A stretch of DNA of 64,000 bases from Clitopilus passeckerianus (GCA_944990035.1 CALYLX010000079.1:248001-312000); one strand, 5' to 3'. Shown: positions 11,252 through 24,170, counted from the stretch's first letter. Notes: generated by a model from the sequence alone, not told the origin. Numbers and translations: made by a program.

Positions 11252-12338
11252 GTTGCTGCAACTATAGTTCAATTGTTCCTTGGACTCAGGTAAGAATCCA
11301 CCGTACTTTCATAGCTTCCAAGGGACTACAACCTGATTTGTAATCATTATAGGTTATTCAATCTCACTCGCAACGTCACCTTTTACTGTGTGATTCTTTT
11401 ATTTACTCTGACCAGTTTCTCGGCTGGTCTGGTGGTCGGAGTAAAGTAGGTTCAGTTCTTCTTTGGTGTGTTCTCGAGCTAAACTCAACTCGCAGGGCGT
11501 TTCAATTGACATCGTCAGTGTGCCTCCGGTCAACTATGTATAACTCTCGCTCATTGACCGTGTCAGACTCGTGGATGCAGTCAAACTCGCTGATGCCTCC
11601 ATTACCTGGCTTGCATTTCAGGCAGTTACTGATATAACTATCTCCGGTAAGTGCCTCAATCGTCTTTTGTACCCAGGTTACTCAGTGTAGTAGCTGGCCT
11701 GTCTTGGTCGCTGCTCAAATCCCGTACTGGAATTAAGCAAACCGACTGGGCGTTGAATACGCTTTTACGTAAGGGCCTTCAAACCGGCATCCCCGCATCC
11801 ATTTTCGCTATTATGACTCTGGCGACGTATGGTTAGTAAAGGATTGACCATTATATGCTCTTGGATACGCAACTTATTCATCGACAGTTCAGTTCGGAAC
11901 GAAAACTAGCAACTTATTCGCTTGTTTTTCCCTACCTCTTGGGCGAATTTATACTCTGGTGAGAATTTTTTGCCAATGGACGCAGAGCCTAGTCACAGTA
12001 TCTGATCGGTGATTGATAGACAATTATGGACACACTCAATGTAAGGACAGCTCTGAGGGATGTGATGGCTCAACCAATGGATGCGTCCCAGATCGTATGT
12101 CGTTAGCTCTCTAACGGTCGTAATGTGTTTTGGGGTCTTACAAGCTTCATTTTAGTTAGGCGAGCTTCAGGCGGCTTCGCGACCGGAACACATCGGGTTG
12201 GATCGTATGGGTAGCGCTCCATCTCACACCGATTCGGTTTCCTATGAGGACTACGGTGCTAGGACCCAGACTTCAAGCGCAGGTATCGTTTTTGCAAGTA
12301 CAACCAAGACTACGTTCAGCCGTGCAGATACTGTTTAG
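11252..12338 (+). pseudogene. DUF6534 membrane protein copy 2, 3' part
   Basis: This is the continuation of the interrupted gene. It opens with the target-site copy and TIVQLFLGLR, then after introns reads LTRNVTFYCVILLFTLTSF, SITWLAFQAVTDITIS, TGIKQTDWALNTLLRKGLQ, ASIFAIMTLATY, VQFGTKTSNLFACFSLPLG, then DTLNVRTALRDVMAQPMD and a hydrophilic tail ending at the stop codon 12336-12338. It is strongly similar to copy 1 and has no internal lesion that I can see. The insertion alone is therefore probably what silences it. The 5' half is at 4022-4313. Confidence 0.8.
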
Positions 12339-12956
12339 ATACTCCAAATTCTTGTACTGAACGTGGTTGTGAGCTCGTATTTTTTCCCCTATTCCAGCGT
12401 GGCAGAAAGTTTGTACAACCGGGAATATATCTAGTTTTTCGACAACGTACTCTCTTGACGCCCATTCTCGACCGCACCGTCTGATGAGCGTTAGTTTACG
12501 AAGTCTTCAGCGCCACCAGTAGAGCCAGAGACCCTGATCTAGAAGACTCCAAGCGGAGATTGCTATCCGTCAGATGATCAGGGCTCTGAGATTCCTAGGC
12601 ACATTTACTAAAAATTTGCCTCCGTTCTTGCATCCACCAGTGACAAATGGGCGGTACCCAGTTCGGGGGCCACCCAAATTCTAAAACAATTACTTGCAAA
12701 AAAAAATGGTCGACAAAAGCACGCTTGGTCTGGACAGAAGAAAAGCCACTACACATTAGAGCTTTTGCGGTTAGTAGCAATCGGGCTTCACGTGTTGTTA
12801 GCTGGTACCCTTTTTCTCGCGCCTTCATCAATGCAGAAGCCACCACTCGCCCTGACGGGTCTAAACGGCAACTCCGCCGGAGCCTAACTCCTGGGACGGC
12901 TAAGAAAAGACTAATAAACCGTCGTGGACGATTTGGGTCTTACGGCGAGACCAACT
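12339..12956. other. Intergenic, upstream of the first P450
   Basis: No gene seen. There is a GGACGATTTG motif about 35 bp before the P450 start (near 12926), and the same GGACGATTTG lies about 35 bp before the second P450 start (near 19436). It could be a shared promoter or leader element of the paralogues. Confidence 0.4.
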
Positions 12957-15151
12957 ATGGCAGGCCTCACGGACTTCTTGGACCTTCGCGGCGGACTTGT
13001 ATGTGCTGTCCTCACTCTTGCTTTCCTTCTCAAGTCGCGACGTGGTGCGGCGCGGCGTCTTCCTCTCCCACCCGGACCCAAGAAACTTCCATTGTTGGGC
13101 AATCTTCTTGACCTACCAACTTCCGACGAATGGGTTACCTATCACCAATGGTGCCAAGACCTCGGTATGTCCGGTCTCACACCTGTATACTCCTGGAGTC
13201 GATTTGACGACGGTCGTAGAAACGGATATGATACATTTGGAAGCTGCTGGGATGTCGATCATCATACTGGATTCTGCTGAAGCGGCGTTAGACCTGTTGG
13301 ACAAGCGATCGTCGAACTATTCGAGCAGGTGGGGTGACCTAATTCTTCTCACAAAGACGTAGGTTGACAAGATGTAGGATCATGCCAATTATGGCGGGGG
13401 AGTTGATGGGATGGGGGTTCAATACTGGTCTGATGCCATACGGTGTGTAGCCTACTTTGGAAGTTCGTCTTCGTTCAGGTTTACGAATGGTTTTATAGGG
13501 GAAACCTGGTAAGGCGATTTCATATCCCCTCTACTTCTGCTAATCCCGGCAATGATTCAGGCGCCGGCACCGTAAACACCTGCAGCACCATATGAATGCA
13601 ACTGCGTCCATCCGATTCAGACCCCATGAAGTCAAAGCAGCTCATCACCTCGTTCGACAGCTTCTAGCTGATCCTGCTAATTTCATGGACCATTTCCGCA
13701 TGTAAGGGCTTTCACCCGACTACATTAAAGAGAGTTCTTAAATGATTCCGTTACAGCATGACCGGCGGCACTATTATGAAGATCACATACGGAATCGATA
13801 TACAGGGGAGGGACGATCCCTACGTCACAAATGCCGAAACCGGGCTTCGTCTCGTAGTCGCTGCCATGACTCCAGGTGCTTTCTGGGTGGATCTGCTTCC
13901 TTTCCTGAGGCACGTCCCGAAGTGGTTCCCTGGTGCCTCGTTCCAAAGGAAAGCGGCAGAATGGAGGAAATATCCTGAGTTCATGAGGAACAAGCCATTT
14001 GAAGAAACGAAGCGTATGATTGTACGTGCAGCATCAATTTATTTGCGATCATATCCATCTGACGTAGCCCGTAGGAAAACGGCCACACAACGGAGTCCCT
14101 CACTTCTCTTGGCCTCCAGGACGCTAAAGCAGATCCAGAAGAGGAGGATATTATCAAGGATGTCGCGGGAAGTATGTATACGAGTAAGTATTTCTGACGT
14201 CTTTGATCAAGCCCAGTTACTAACCGATTATTCAGCTGGTTCGGACACCGTGAGTTCAACCAAGCAATATAGGCCATGCTTGCTGACTATTTTGACAGGC
14301 CGTCGCTGCGATCTTCTGGTGCATCCTCGCCCTCCTGGAGAATCCGGAGATTCTGAAGAAGGCTCAACAAGAAATCGACCGGGTGGTGGGAAAGGATCGG
14401 CTGCCTACCTTTGAGGACTACGATTCTCTCCCTTACATCACCGCCATTACCAAAGAGTCGTTGAGGTGGCGACCCATTGCACCGATAGGTCAGTTTTATC
14501 TCGTCTTCTGACACGGGCGCCGAATGACTGACTCAGCCCTTCGCAGCGATTCCTCATCTAGTAGAGATCGAAGATGAATACAGAGGCTATCGAATTCCGG
14601 CGAACTCATTGGTTATTCCCAATGTCTGGTACGAGATACGATACTCTTCCGTGAGGCAATCTGACCAGATTCTTAGGGCAATGCTTCACGATCCCGCCGT
14701 CTATCCTGACCCGGATGCATTCAAGCCCGAACGTTTCTTGAAGGACGGCAAAACTGATCCAAATGTTCGAGATCCTGCTCATGCAGTCTTCGGATTTGGA
14801 AGGCGGTAAGCTCACCGGCGGGTTACGGCGCGTACAAGATCTTGATTGACCGTCCTTTCAGGATTTGCCCTGGCCGTTTCATGGCTGTCGAGTCTATATG
14901 GATTGCCCTTGCCTCAACTTTAGCCGTCTTTGATATCGAGAAAACAGTCGACAAAGATGGAAATGTTATTCCTCTTACTCACAAGTACCTCTCTGGACTG
15001 GCAGTGTGAGTGGTTCTTGAAGTAATTCCCATTTCATGCTCTCTGACGGTTGTTGGTCAGTATACCCGCTCCTTTTGAATGCACATTCAAGCCTCGATCC
15101 ACAGAAGCGTTGACACTGATTCAATCGACCGCACTTCATAGCTACGAGTAG
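12957..15151 (+). CDS. Cytochrome P450 monooxygenase, copy 1
   Basis: A membrane-anchored microsomal P450 with about a dozen short exons. The ATG at 12957 opens a hydrophobic anchor (GGLVCAVLTLAFLL), then the proline hinge [20 protein letters not shown]. After splicing come [20 protein letters not shown]-x-H-R-K-H (C-helix; 13560), the exon [16 protein letters not shown] (from 13757), the oxygen-binding AGSDT (about 14236), the K-helix E-x-x-R in KESLRWRP (14452), and the heme loop FGFGRR/ICPGR split by an intron at 14810-14860. The end SYE with stop is at 15149-15151. All introns I checked keep frame, so the gene appears intact. It resembles basidiomycete P450s usually annotated as O-methylsterigmatocystin oxidoreductase-like; the substrate is unknown. 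The segment 14394-14812 is identical to copy 2. Confidence 0.88.
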
Positions 15152-18100
15152 TGACATGGTTATTCTCAAACATTTTTCCCTATATCTTGACCCAACATAT
15201 GGATAACACGATATCTAGTTTCGGTCTGGCGGCGTCGATAATCATAACTGCATCGTTTCGGATTATTCGTCCGCTTTGCCTTTTCATGCATACTTCAATT
15301 AGTTATTGAGAGACCGAATTTAATATTTTGGAGACCCTCAGTTTCGTGGAAGTTGTGCATGTGTTTCTCTTATAAGTGATTCAGTTTTTGGAAGTTAGAT
15401 CCCTCGACCGTGAATGAGGGACGGAGATCGTAGTAAGGAATGGTCACTGCCGAGCAAGGGGTAAATTTCCATCGCAATATCTCACAGAACTGAAAAGATA
15501 ATGTTCTACAGTCACAGGGACAATGGCTGACGTCTATTTCTCTGCAATTCACAACAATATATTCATATAGTAGAAACCCAAATATACCAGATAACCAATA
15601 CTCCATCGTCTTTATTGCCTCGGAGCCCAGCTGCCTCTTGACCACACAGGCTTGGGGTACACTGCCGTCACCGAACCCGACAGACTTTCGGCATTCCACT
15701 AGCTGGTACGAAACATGCCTCCTTGAGGGCGCACCATGAAGCACCAGCGTTGACACCATTAACAATTACGGGACTGTGTACAGAGGTAAGGATTGTTGCG
15801 GGTGCAGACCTGGAAGATGTGAACAACGGAAAGGCTAATAGATCTGTAGGTCTCACGCAACGGTTCCACCAGCAATAACAACGGCCGACGGATAGGAGCT
15901 TTCGGGTGCCCATCACGGCATGGCTGAGGTTTCCCCAGGACAAGTGGCCAATCCTTCACGCCCTTCATGTAGCTCCCATCCGGGATTCCGACTAATGCTT
16001 CGTCCACTCATCTCCGATCCATGCATTCTTCATTTCCTAACAAGGCTCCAAAAAGGTGGGAGGCGTCGAGCCTGGGTTCCAGGTGGAAGCTGAAGGTGTG
16101 ACAGATCTGCCTCGCGTTCAAGTGACCGGTGGTGCATGCGAACCGTGGTTTATGGGTGCCCTTGCCTGGATGCATGGAACACGCCCTTCGTGAAGCACTC
16201 GTGGGTGATGCAAGAACATCTGGTGGAGGCAGGGGAGTGTCCATTCGGAGTCGGAGGTGTGGATATCGTCGTCTGAAAGACCTCGACGCCAATCGGATTT
16301 TGGGCGATCAAAAGTAACTTAACAATGACGCCTTCATCCTACTTCCACCGCGACATCTCCACCAAATTCCCTTCTCTAACTTCCTTCGTCAATGCTTGAT
16401 GGCTTCCCGGTAGCGCATGCTGTCAGCCCCACCACAATGCTGTCGAGCGTCGTCGTCCTCGTCGGTATGGATGTGAGGTATGGAACTCCGGGTCATCGTA
16501 GCAAAGGGCCCCAACACATGGGGTTCCTTGCGGCACAAGAACGAATGCAGCAGGAGAGTGGTAGGCGGAGGCTGTAGGCTACGGAGCCTCTGGCCGAAAG
16601 CCTCGAAGATTGTTTCCGAGGGATACGACCTCCTGTAGTTGCTATCAACTTTGTGAAGAGTGCTTTCCACCGGGCCAAATTGCAGTAGGAAGGACTGCTG
16701 ACGATAAACGTGGCGGCAAGAGGCGTCATCATCGCGGAAGAGGGCCTATAGAGGTAGGATATATATAGGCATAGGAGGGCGGGACGTTCAACGTTGTGCT
16801 GGAGGTGTAGGGATTTGGTGCCGTCGTCGTCGTCATGCCAGGGCCGGCTGTAGAATCCATGCCGGAGATCGTGCTCTTGAGCTCCTCTGCTGTCGATGCC
16901 TACTACAAAGCTCCCACAGTCATGGCCGATCTGTGTGACAAGTCACGGCGCTGTCCTAAAGATCAAATTGGGAGCAGGAGGACACGGCAGCAATCGCGCC
17001 GCTGTTGAGCGGTACGCGCGTAAGCTCTCCCATAGTGGCGGTCATGGGAAACAGAAAAGTAGTGGGTAAGGTATTTCCGGGTTTGGAATGGCGAGACGAG
17101 ATCGCTGGACATTTGGAGTTGACGCTTGAGGGAGGAGATGACCATAGAAGACGGGAGGCTGGAAATCGTTGTGGTTCAGCACATGTACTGCTCGGAACAG
17201 CAGTAGGCATCGGAATGTCTCTCGCGAGGCGCAGAATATTGAAGCCGTGGTAGATGCCATTGGGGTGTATTTGCACGCGTCTCTTGAGGAAACGAATCTT
17301 CTTCGGCCAATCCTCTTCTTAGTTCCCTAACACTCCTCCTTCCCCCCAGCTATAACCAATAATAATTCTGCTCTCCCTACCCGCTGACTGGACCTTTACC
17401 TCAGCTGAACCACCAAGCTGGTGATGCTCCGTGGGCTCCGGTAGAATCGTCATTCCTACTGCCTTGGAATTAAAAACGCGGAAAGGAAAAGGTAGCGTTG
17501 GTCATGCTGATCCCTGACTGAGGTGGCGATGCGGCTGATAGCGGTTGTGATAGATGGCCAGACGGAGGAGGTCAATGCGTAGTCATCATCATCTCGGCAA
17601 AGGTAGCGCGAGAAGGGTCTGCCTGCTACCACTAGAAACGATGTAAAAGATGTGGGGGCTCCGAACCCAAACTCGGAAATCCAAAACATGATTGGATGGG
17701 TTCACGTCGAAAGGTGATCAAGCGGGTTGGGTACGCTTTTTGGAGTTGTTATGTCGAGATCCTTCCCTTCTTCATGTCAAAGAAATTGACCGCCGGCCTG
17801 GTGAGGTAGAAATGCTATTCCAGGGAACTGTGTGGCGCGTCGGTCGCATCGTAACAGATAGGGCTCGAAAGCATGCAGAAAGGTGATTTGTCCGCAACAT
17901 TGGATTACAAAGGAGATGAATTCAATACCAGGCCCGAGATCAAGTGAGGAAATCGACTTTGGACTTTAAATCTCCGCTCCAAACCTTCTTTCGCCTCATA
18001 CTCACTTGGCTATCAGTCTCATCGAGTGTGTTGTACCATTTGATGGAATGTAACTAATCGATGGTTGAGGGCTCGCCTTCCGGCTTCCCACGACATCACA

Positions 18101-18319
18101 TTGTTGACTCTTCGTTTTTATACGTGTGAAGATGGGAGCCTCTTCCCTCTATTTCATACTAGCCCACAAATGTATACGATGGCCCCCGATTTTTGTCCAT
18201 CATTAGAAAAACACCCATATTTCAAAGTAATAACAACACGGCATGGTTTGCATGGTTTAACCCCAGCTTGAACCTGTCGCACATCTCCGCAGAAGACACT
18301 CTTTTGCTGCGCCATGAAA
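15152..18319. repeat. Repeat-derived, gene-poor region (possible R1 copy D)
   Basis: There is no convincing gene between the first P450 and the F-box remnant. Minus-strand frames between 15640 and 16670 are short and broken. The sequence ends at 17968-17979 with AAATCTCCGCTC, the same terminus seen at the right end of the other R1 copies (34226, 39777, 45766). I infer a degenerate copy of the same dispersed element, but its left boundary is not visible. Confidence 0.4.
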
Positions 18320-18890
18320 GTTCGCTTACACAACTCTCGTGGTCTCATGTCGGCCAGCAGACATCTATCATTTTCCAGATGATGTTTTGCTAGATATTGC
18401 TAGCCATGTCGGTTGGGAGACCCTAGGGACCCTTTGTCTCGTTGGCTGTCTGTTTTGGTTCCGTGATCAGAGATACCTCAAATCCCTGTACATCGGAAGA
18501 GAATTCAGCGGAATTGCCTCAAGCGGCTACCGTGGATAGCCAAAATACATTATTGTCTTGATACTGATGATATCTTCGATCTCGGGCATCCACGCAAGCT
18601 GAGAACAATTCTGCGTGCAGAGCTCGGATCAGACCCTATTAATCGATACGATAATTTCTTCCCTTGGAGAATCGACAAAAAGGCTTCGGGCGCTCGGTTT
18701 AGCCTCCACATCTTTATATAGGTTCTGGGTACCCAACTTTGCACACCAACTGCTTGTTAATCTCCCATGTCTTCATATGTTGACTGTCATGGAACAATCC
18801 CAATGCAAAAACAAACACTGCAAATGGCCCCTCCGTCCCTTTCTATGCTTCCTCACAAACCCAAACTCCTGGGCCTGACGCATTAACTCT
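18320..18890 (+). pseudogene. F-box protein remnant
   Basis: The segment opens with an F-box core, YHFPDDVLLDIASHV, then LGTLCLVGCLFWFRDQRYL. The frame then breaks near 18510 and continues in another frame as LPWIAKIHYCLDTDDIFDLG and AELGSDPINRYDNFFP. A further shift near 18690 gives FAHQLLVNLPCLHMLTV. The later blocks match, in order, HIELQLEPINRYD and LAHQLVASLPLLRTLAV of the intact F-box gene at 40016-41942. This is a truncated, frameshifted paralogue with no LRR part. Confidence 0.65.
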
Positions 18891-19472
18891 TTTGGATATT
18901 TTCAAAACAAATATCCGAGACAAATGTTGAGGATTACGACTTGGCACTGTCGGCGTGTGGAACGGCACGGGAACGTAATTAGGATGCAGGCGGATGTAGG
19001 CGGCAGTAGGCCCTTTACACCCCTTGTCTCTCAAATGATCATCGATCAAGCTCATGGTTCTCCGATCGTCAGCCACATTTAATTTGCCTCCGTTTCTACC
19101 ACCACCACCACGAGCAGTCGGGAAACGAACGAAAGTTTGTCCTCCAACTCGAAGCTAGGCTACTTACACTCTGGTTGTATTTCAGGACAATTATGTGCAA
19201 TCGAGACAGCCTGAGAAGCCATGCCTGGCTTGGGCAGTGGAAATGCTTCCGCGCATTAGCTTTGCGGTTAGATCGCTAACTTAGGAGTGATCAGGATTTT
19301 TGTGTTGACAGTTAAGACAGACACCTTTTCTCGTATCTGTTTGTGGCTCCAACTAAAAGCCGTACAAGCCCCAACGATTTTTATATTAGAAACGCAGCCG
19401 GAGTTGGGGGCTTAGAGAAGCCTTAAAACCACCTGGGACGATTTGTGCCAGCTTCAAAAGCGCCGATAGCTT
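18891..19472. other. Intergenic, upstream of the second P450
   Basis: No gene seen. A TTATATTAG stretch about 90 bp before the P450 start could serve as a core promoter; this is inference only. Confidence 0.35.
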
Positions 19473-21678
19473 ATGGCAGGTCTCACAGACTTCGTTGACC
19501 TTCGAAGCGGTCTGGCATGTGCTCTCATCACTCTGGCACTTTGGGTCAAATCGCGACGCGCCAAGGCAAGGCGCCTTCCACTTCCACCAGGACCCAAGAA
19601 ACTCCCGCTTTTAGGCAACCTTCTTGACCTCCCGACCTCTGAGGAATGGGTCACCTATCACAAGTGGTGCAAGGACTTCGGTGATTCCAGTTTATACACA
19701 TATACGCCTGACATCGATCAACGGCGCATGTAGGGACGGATATGATACACTTGGAAGCTGCTGGGACGTCGATCATTGTGCTGGATACTGCTGATGCGGC
19801 AGTCGACCTACTGGAAAAGCGATCATCGATCTATTCGAGCAGGTAGGACCGCTACATCTTGATGAAATCTATGATAATAGCGGGTAACGGTGCATAGGGT
19901 CGTGCCTATAATGGCAGGGGAGTTGATGGGAGCCGGTTACAACACTGGTATGGTGCCGTACGGTGCGTGGACTGGTTGCAAAGTTTCGTTTTTATCGATG
20001 TTGAAGGTTTCTTACAGGGGAAACTTGGTAAATTGTTTGTTTAATGCCCTGTCCACCACTGATCTTCGGCGCAATTCAGGCGTCGACACCGTAAATATCT
20101 GCAACACTATCTCAATGCTGCACCTTCCATCCAATTTCGACCTTATGAACTCAAAGCGACTCATCACCTCCTTCGACAGGTCCTGGCAGATCCCGTTAAC
20201 TTCATGGATCATTTCCGACAGTAAGTCCCTTCCCTTGAACTTGTCCGCGAGAAACGATCCCCAACGGCTTCTGTTTAGCATGACCGGCGAGACTATTGTG
20301 AAGATCACGTATGGAATTGATATACAAGAGAAGGATGATCTCTATGTCACGAACGCGCAAGCAGGCTTTCGCCTCGTTGTCGCTGCCTTAATGCCAGGCG
20401 CTTTTTGGGTTGATATTCTTCCTCTCCTCAGATACGTTCCAAAGTGGTTCCCGGGAGCTTCATTCAAGAGGAAAGCTGAAGAGTGGAGGAAATATCCCGA
20501 GTGGACGCGAAATAAGCCATTTGAGGAAACAAAGCGGATGGTGGTATGGAGTGTTCCGTTTTTGAAGATTAGACCCATTCTGATGTATCCCGTAGGCGAA
20601 CGGATACGCGACAGAGTCTCTGACCGCTCAGGGATTGCAGGACGCCAAAGGAGATCCTGATGAGGAAGAGATCATCAAGGATATTGCCGCAAGTATGTAT
20701 TCAGGTAAGTACCTCTAAGCACCTATTTGACTTGTGATACTAATGGAAAGCTCAGCGGGTTCGGATACTGTACGTTATCTTTCCCAGCATATTTCATCCT
20801 TTCTGAATCTCTGTAACACTCTCAGACGACCTCTGCCATCCTTTCGTGCATTCTTGCTCTTCTTGAGAATCCGGAGGTCCTTAAGAAAGCTCAACAAGAA
20901 ATCGACCGAGTGATAGGTGGGGATCGGCTGCCTACCTTTGAGGACTACGATTCTCTCCCTTACATCACCGCCATTACCAAAGAGTCGTTGAGGTGGCGAC
21001 CCATTGCACCGATAGGTCAGTTTTATCTCGTCTTCTGACACGGGCGCCGAATGACTGACTCAGCCCTTCGCAGCGATTCCTCATCTAGTAGAGATCGAAG
21101 ATGAATACAGAGGCTATCGAATTCCGGCGAACTCATTGGTTATTCCCAATGTCTGGTACGAGATACGATACTCTTCCGTGAGGCAATCTGACCAGATTCT
21201 TAGGGCAATGCTTCACGATCCCGCCGTCTATCCTGACCCGGATGCATTCAAGCCCGAACGTTTCTTGAAGGACGGCAAAACTGATCCAAATGTTCGAGAT
21301 CCTGCTCATGCAGTCTTCGGATTTGGAAGGCGGTAAGCTTGCCAGCAAGTTACGGCGCGTACAAGATCTTGATTGACCGTCCTTTCAGCATTTGCCCCGG
21401 CCGTTTCATGGCTGTCGAGTCTATATGGATTGCCCTTGCCTCAACTCTAGCCGTCTTTGATATCGAGAAAGCAGTCGACAAGAATGGAAATGTTATTCCT
21501 CTTACTCACAAGTACCTCTCTGGATTGGCAATGTGAGCGGTTATTGCAGTTCTTCCCATTTCATGCTCTCTGACGGTTGTTGATCAGTATACCCACTCCT
21601 TTTGAATGCGCATTCAAGCCTCGATCCACAGAAGCGTTGGCGTTGATTCAATCTACCGCACTTCGTAGTTACGAGTAG
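19473..21678 (+). CDS. Cytochrome P450 monooxygenase, copy 2
   Basis: A close paralogue of copy 1 with the same exon plan. ATG at 19473; anchor SGLACALITLALWVKS; hinge [20 protein letters not shown]; then IHLEAAGTSIIVLD, a C-helix [22 protein letters not shown] (from about 20280), AGSDT across 20750-20770, K-helix KESLRWRP (about 20980-21005) and heme loop FGFGRR/ICPGR (intron 21332-21388). The stop codon is at 21676-21678. The first donor, GTGATT at 19681, is weaker than in its paralogues. Otherwise the splice sites are canonical and the frame is kept, so it is probably functional. From 20921 to 21339 the DNA is base-for-base identical to copy 1, introns included; before that it is clearly diverged. 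Confidence 0.86.
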
Positions 21679-22067
21679 TGACTTTCTCCATCTACGATAT
21701 TTAGCCTATACTTCGACCTGACGGAAGGCGATGTCGATTTCGTGTGACATTGTTGACAACTATGCGTGCTTCTTCTAGTTATATTCGTCGTCCTTACCCG
21801 TCCATATGGATTATACCCACTTCAATCACCTATGAACCCGAGAATGCAAAGCCCAGTACTTGAACACCTCGACCTTATGAAGTCGCCCAAGCGTTCTCGA
21901 TACCATCCGACCTTTTCCGGGCTAACGTGGTGTGAACGCTTGCATGACTTAGAAAATATTGAGATTCCTGATACAATAAGCAATCGTAATGCCCACGACA
22001 GGCGAAGGAAACGTATAGAACGACACAATGCACTCAACCACGATGCCATCTCCAGTCAAGGCTACCC
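21679..22067. other. Gap between convergent P450 copies
   Basis: About 390 bp separates the stop of the + strand copy from the stop of the minus-strand pseudogene. No gene is seen; it probably holds the 3' ends of both transcripts. Confidence 0.35.
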
Positions 22068-23500
22068 CTACTCATAGCTGTAAAGTGCTGTCGATTGAAT
22101 CAGGCCCAAGGCTTCACTAGATCTAAATCTTTGATCGCACATTCGAAAGGAGCCGGTAAACTAACCAAAGAGAATCAGTAAACTCACATAGAAACATGAC
22201 ATAATAGACCCACACCGCCAATCCAGAGAGGTAATCATGGTGGAGAGGAATGTCATTCCCATTCTCGTCTACAGCTTCCTCGAAGTCAAAGACGGCTATG
22301 ATAGAGCCTAGGGCAATCCATATGATCTCGCTGGCCATGAAACGACCGGGACAGATACTTGAAATGAGGGTGGTCAATATCTTCCGCGACTGTGGTTCAT
22401 TGACGCGCTTACCGTCTCCCAAAACCAAACACTGCGTGGGCAGGATCTCGTACATTCGGATCAATCCGACCGTCCTTGAGGAAACGTTCGGGCTTGAACT
22501 CGTATGGATCGGGGTAAACAACGGGGTCATGAAGCATGGCCCGAGTTATCAATTTAGATCACCCAGAAAGGGAGGCGTAAGATATGTCATACCAAATATT
22601 AGGAATAACCAATGTCTTGGCCGGAATTCGATAACACTTGTATTCATCTTCGTCCTCTACTAGGTGAGGGATCGCTATAGGAGAACGAGTCAGTAAGCCT
22701 GCATCCATGGTTTGAAATGGAAAAGGATGACCTATCGGTGCAATAGCTCGCCACCTCAGCGACTCTTTCGTGATAGCGGTGAGGTAAGGAAGAGAATCAT
22801 AGTCTTCGAATGTTGGGAGCCGGTCTTTCCCGACGACACGGTCTATTTCCTCTTGGGCCTTCTTCAGGATCTCCGGCTTCTCAAGAAGAGCAAGAACATA
22901 CGAAAATATCGCGGGAGACCGTCTGCGAAGGGATAGTCAGAGTGAGTGACATACGCTAGTCAAGAGAGCATACTTACCGTATCCGAACCAGCTGGGGGAT
23001 TAGTGAGGACTTATCACGACTTGAACCGATGTCAATGTGGTTAGGCCTCCTCACCTGTATACATGCTTCCAGCGACGTCCTTAATGATCTCCTCCTCTCC
23101 TGGATCTCCTTTAGCATCATGTAGTCCCAGGGGTGTGGGGGGCTCCGTCGCGTGTCCGTCCGCCTGGGGGATTGGTCAGAATGTGTCAGATATGGTCCAT
23201 GAAGTTGACAGGATCGGCCAGGAGCTGTTGAACGAGGAGATGGGCTGCTTTGACCTTGTACGGCCGAAATCGGGTGGATGAAGCAGCGTTGAGATGATGT
23301 TGCAAATGTTTACGATGTCGACGCCTGGATTGATTATACCCAGGATAAGCAGATGCGCTTCGGAGGCAGCAGCGAAACATGTTACCAGGTCTCCCCTACA
23401 GCAGAATGTCAACCTGGATCAGGATGGTGTGTGCTCTGAAACGTATATATAGTACGTACCATACGGTATCAGACCGGTGTTGTACTTCGCACCCATTGAA
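22068..23500 (-). pseudogene. Cytochrome P450, copy 3, truncated pseudogene
   Basis: The minus-strand paralogue begins only at MGAKYNTGLIPYG (about 23496), so the membrane anchor, proline hinge and the next exon are gone. It continues W-R-R-H-R-K-H to NFMDHI, then meets a stop. The whole exon that carries [16 protein letters not shown] in the others (about 280 bp) is absent, and the next exon (GHATEPPTPLGLHDAK) follows after about 30 bp. The AGSDT, KESLRWR and FGFGRR/ICPGR regions are still readable. A one-base shift near 22125 disrupts the C-terminus (RSSEALGLIQSTALYSYE is in another frame). Three independent lesions make this a pseudogene. It lies tail-to-tail with copy 2. Confidence 0.88.
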
Positions 23501-24170
23501 GAGGCGCGCGGGTAATGAAAGGGGAAAGGTGAGCTCAAATGCGATCGGGATCGCACTAAACTAACCAAACCCAGCCAAAACCCACTACCTCGAGTTCGTG
23601 GGGCTTAGATACAATCGATATCACACTGTCACACCTCGCGAAGACCGTAAATAGGGCTCCGGGAATGTAATAGGTAGTAAAATCAATATATTTGTATCAG
23701 TCAAGTAACAATGGTCCCGCGCACGGCGACCGTAATCCAACAAATCAACAAGACGGGAGTTCACGCAGCCTCAACCGCCGAGATCACCACACAACGAGAG
23801 CCTAAGAATGAACCGAACACAGTGTCACTCCGAGCAACTAGCTGCCAATAACCTGAGATTCAATCTAAGAAATACAGGAGCTTTTATACCTACTCTACAT
23901 GGTCTGTGCATTGTATCTATATCTAGAAGTATGTATAATCAAATAATAAAAATACGAGTTTGGGTCAAATCTTGATGATGGTTTGGTGGCAGGCGACATG
24001 TCAGCACAACATTTCCGGCAGAACATCCATTCTCATTGGCTGACGGCCATCACCAGCCAATCAGAAAGCGAACGGCAATCTAAAGTGATTACAGTGATCC
24101 AAAGTGCCACGATTGCGTCACATCCAACACTCCAAGCTTCCAAGTTGGTCCAAGAGTTCCTGATATCGGA
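23501..24170. other. Intergenic, no gene seen
   Basis: AT-rich stretches and several CCAAT/ATTGG motifs (24030-24065) are present, but no coding frame stands out. Confidence 0.35.
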
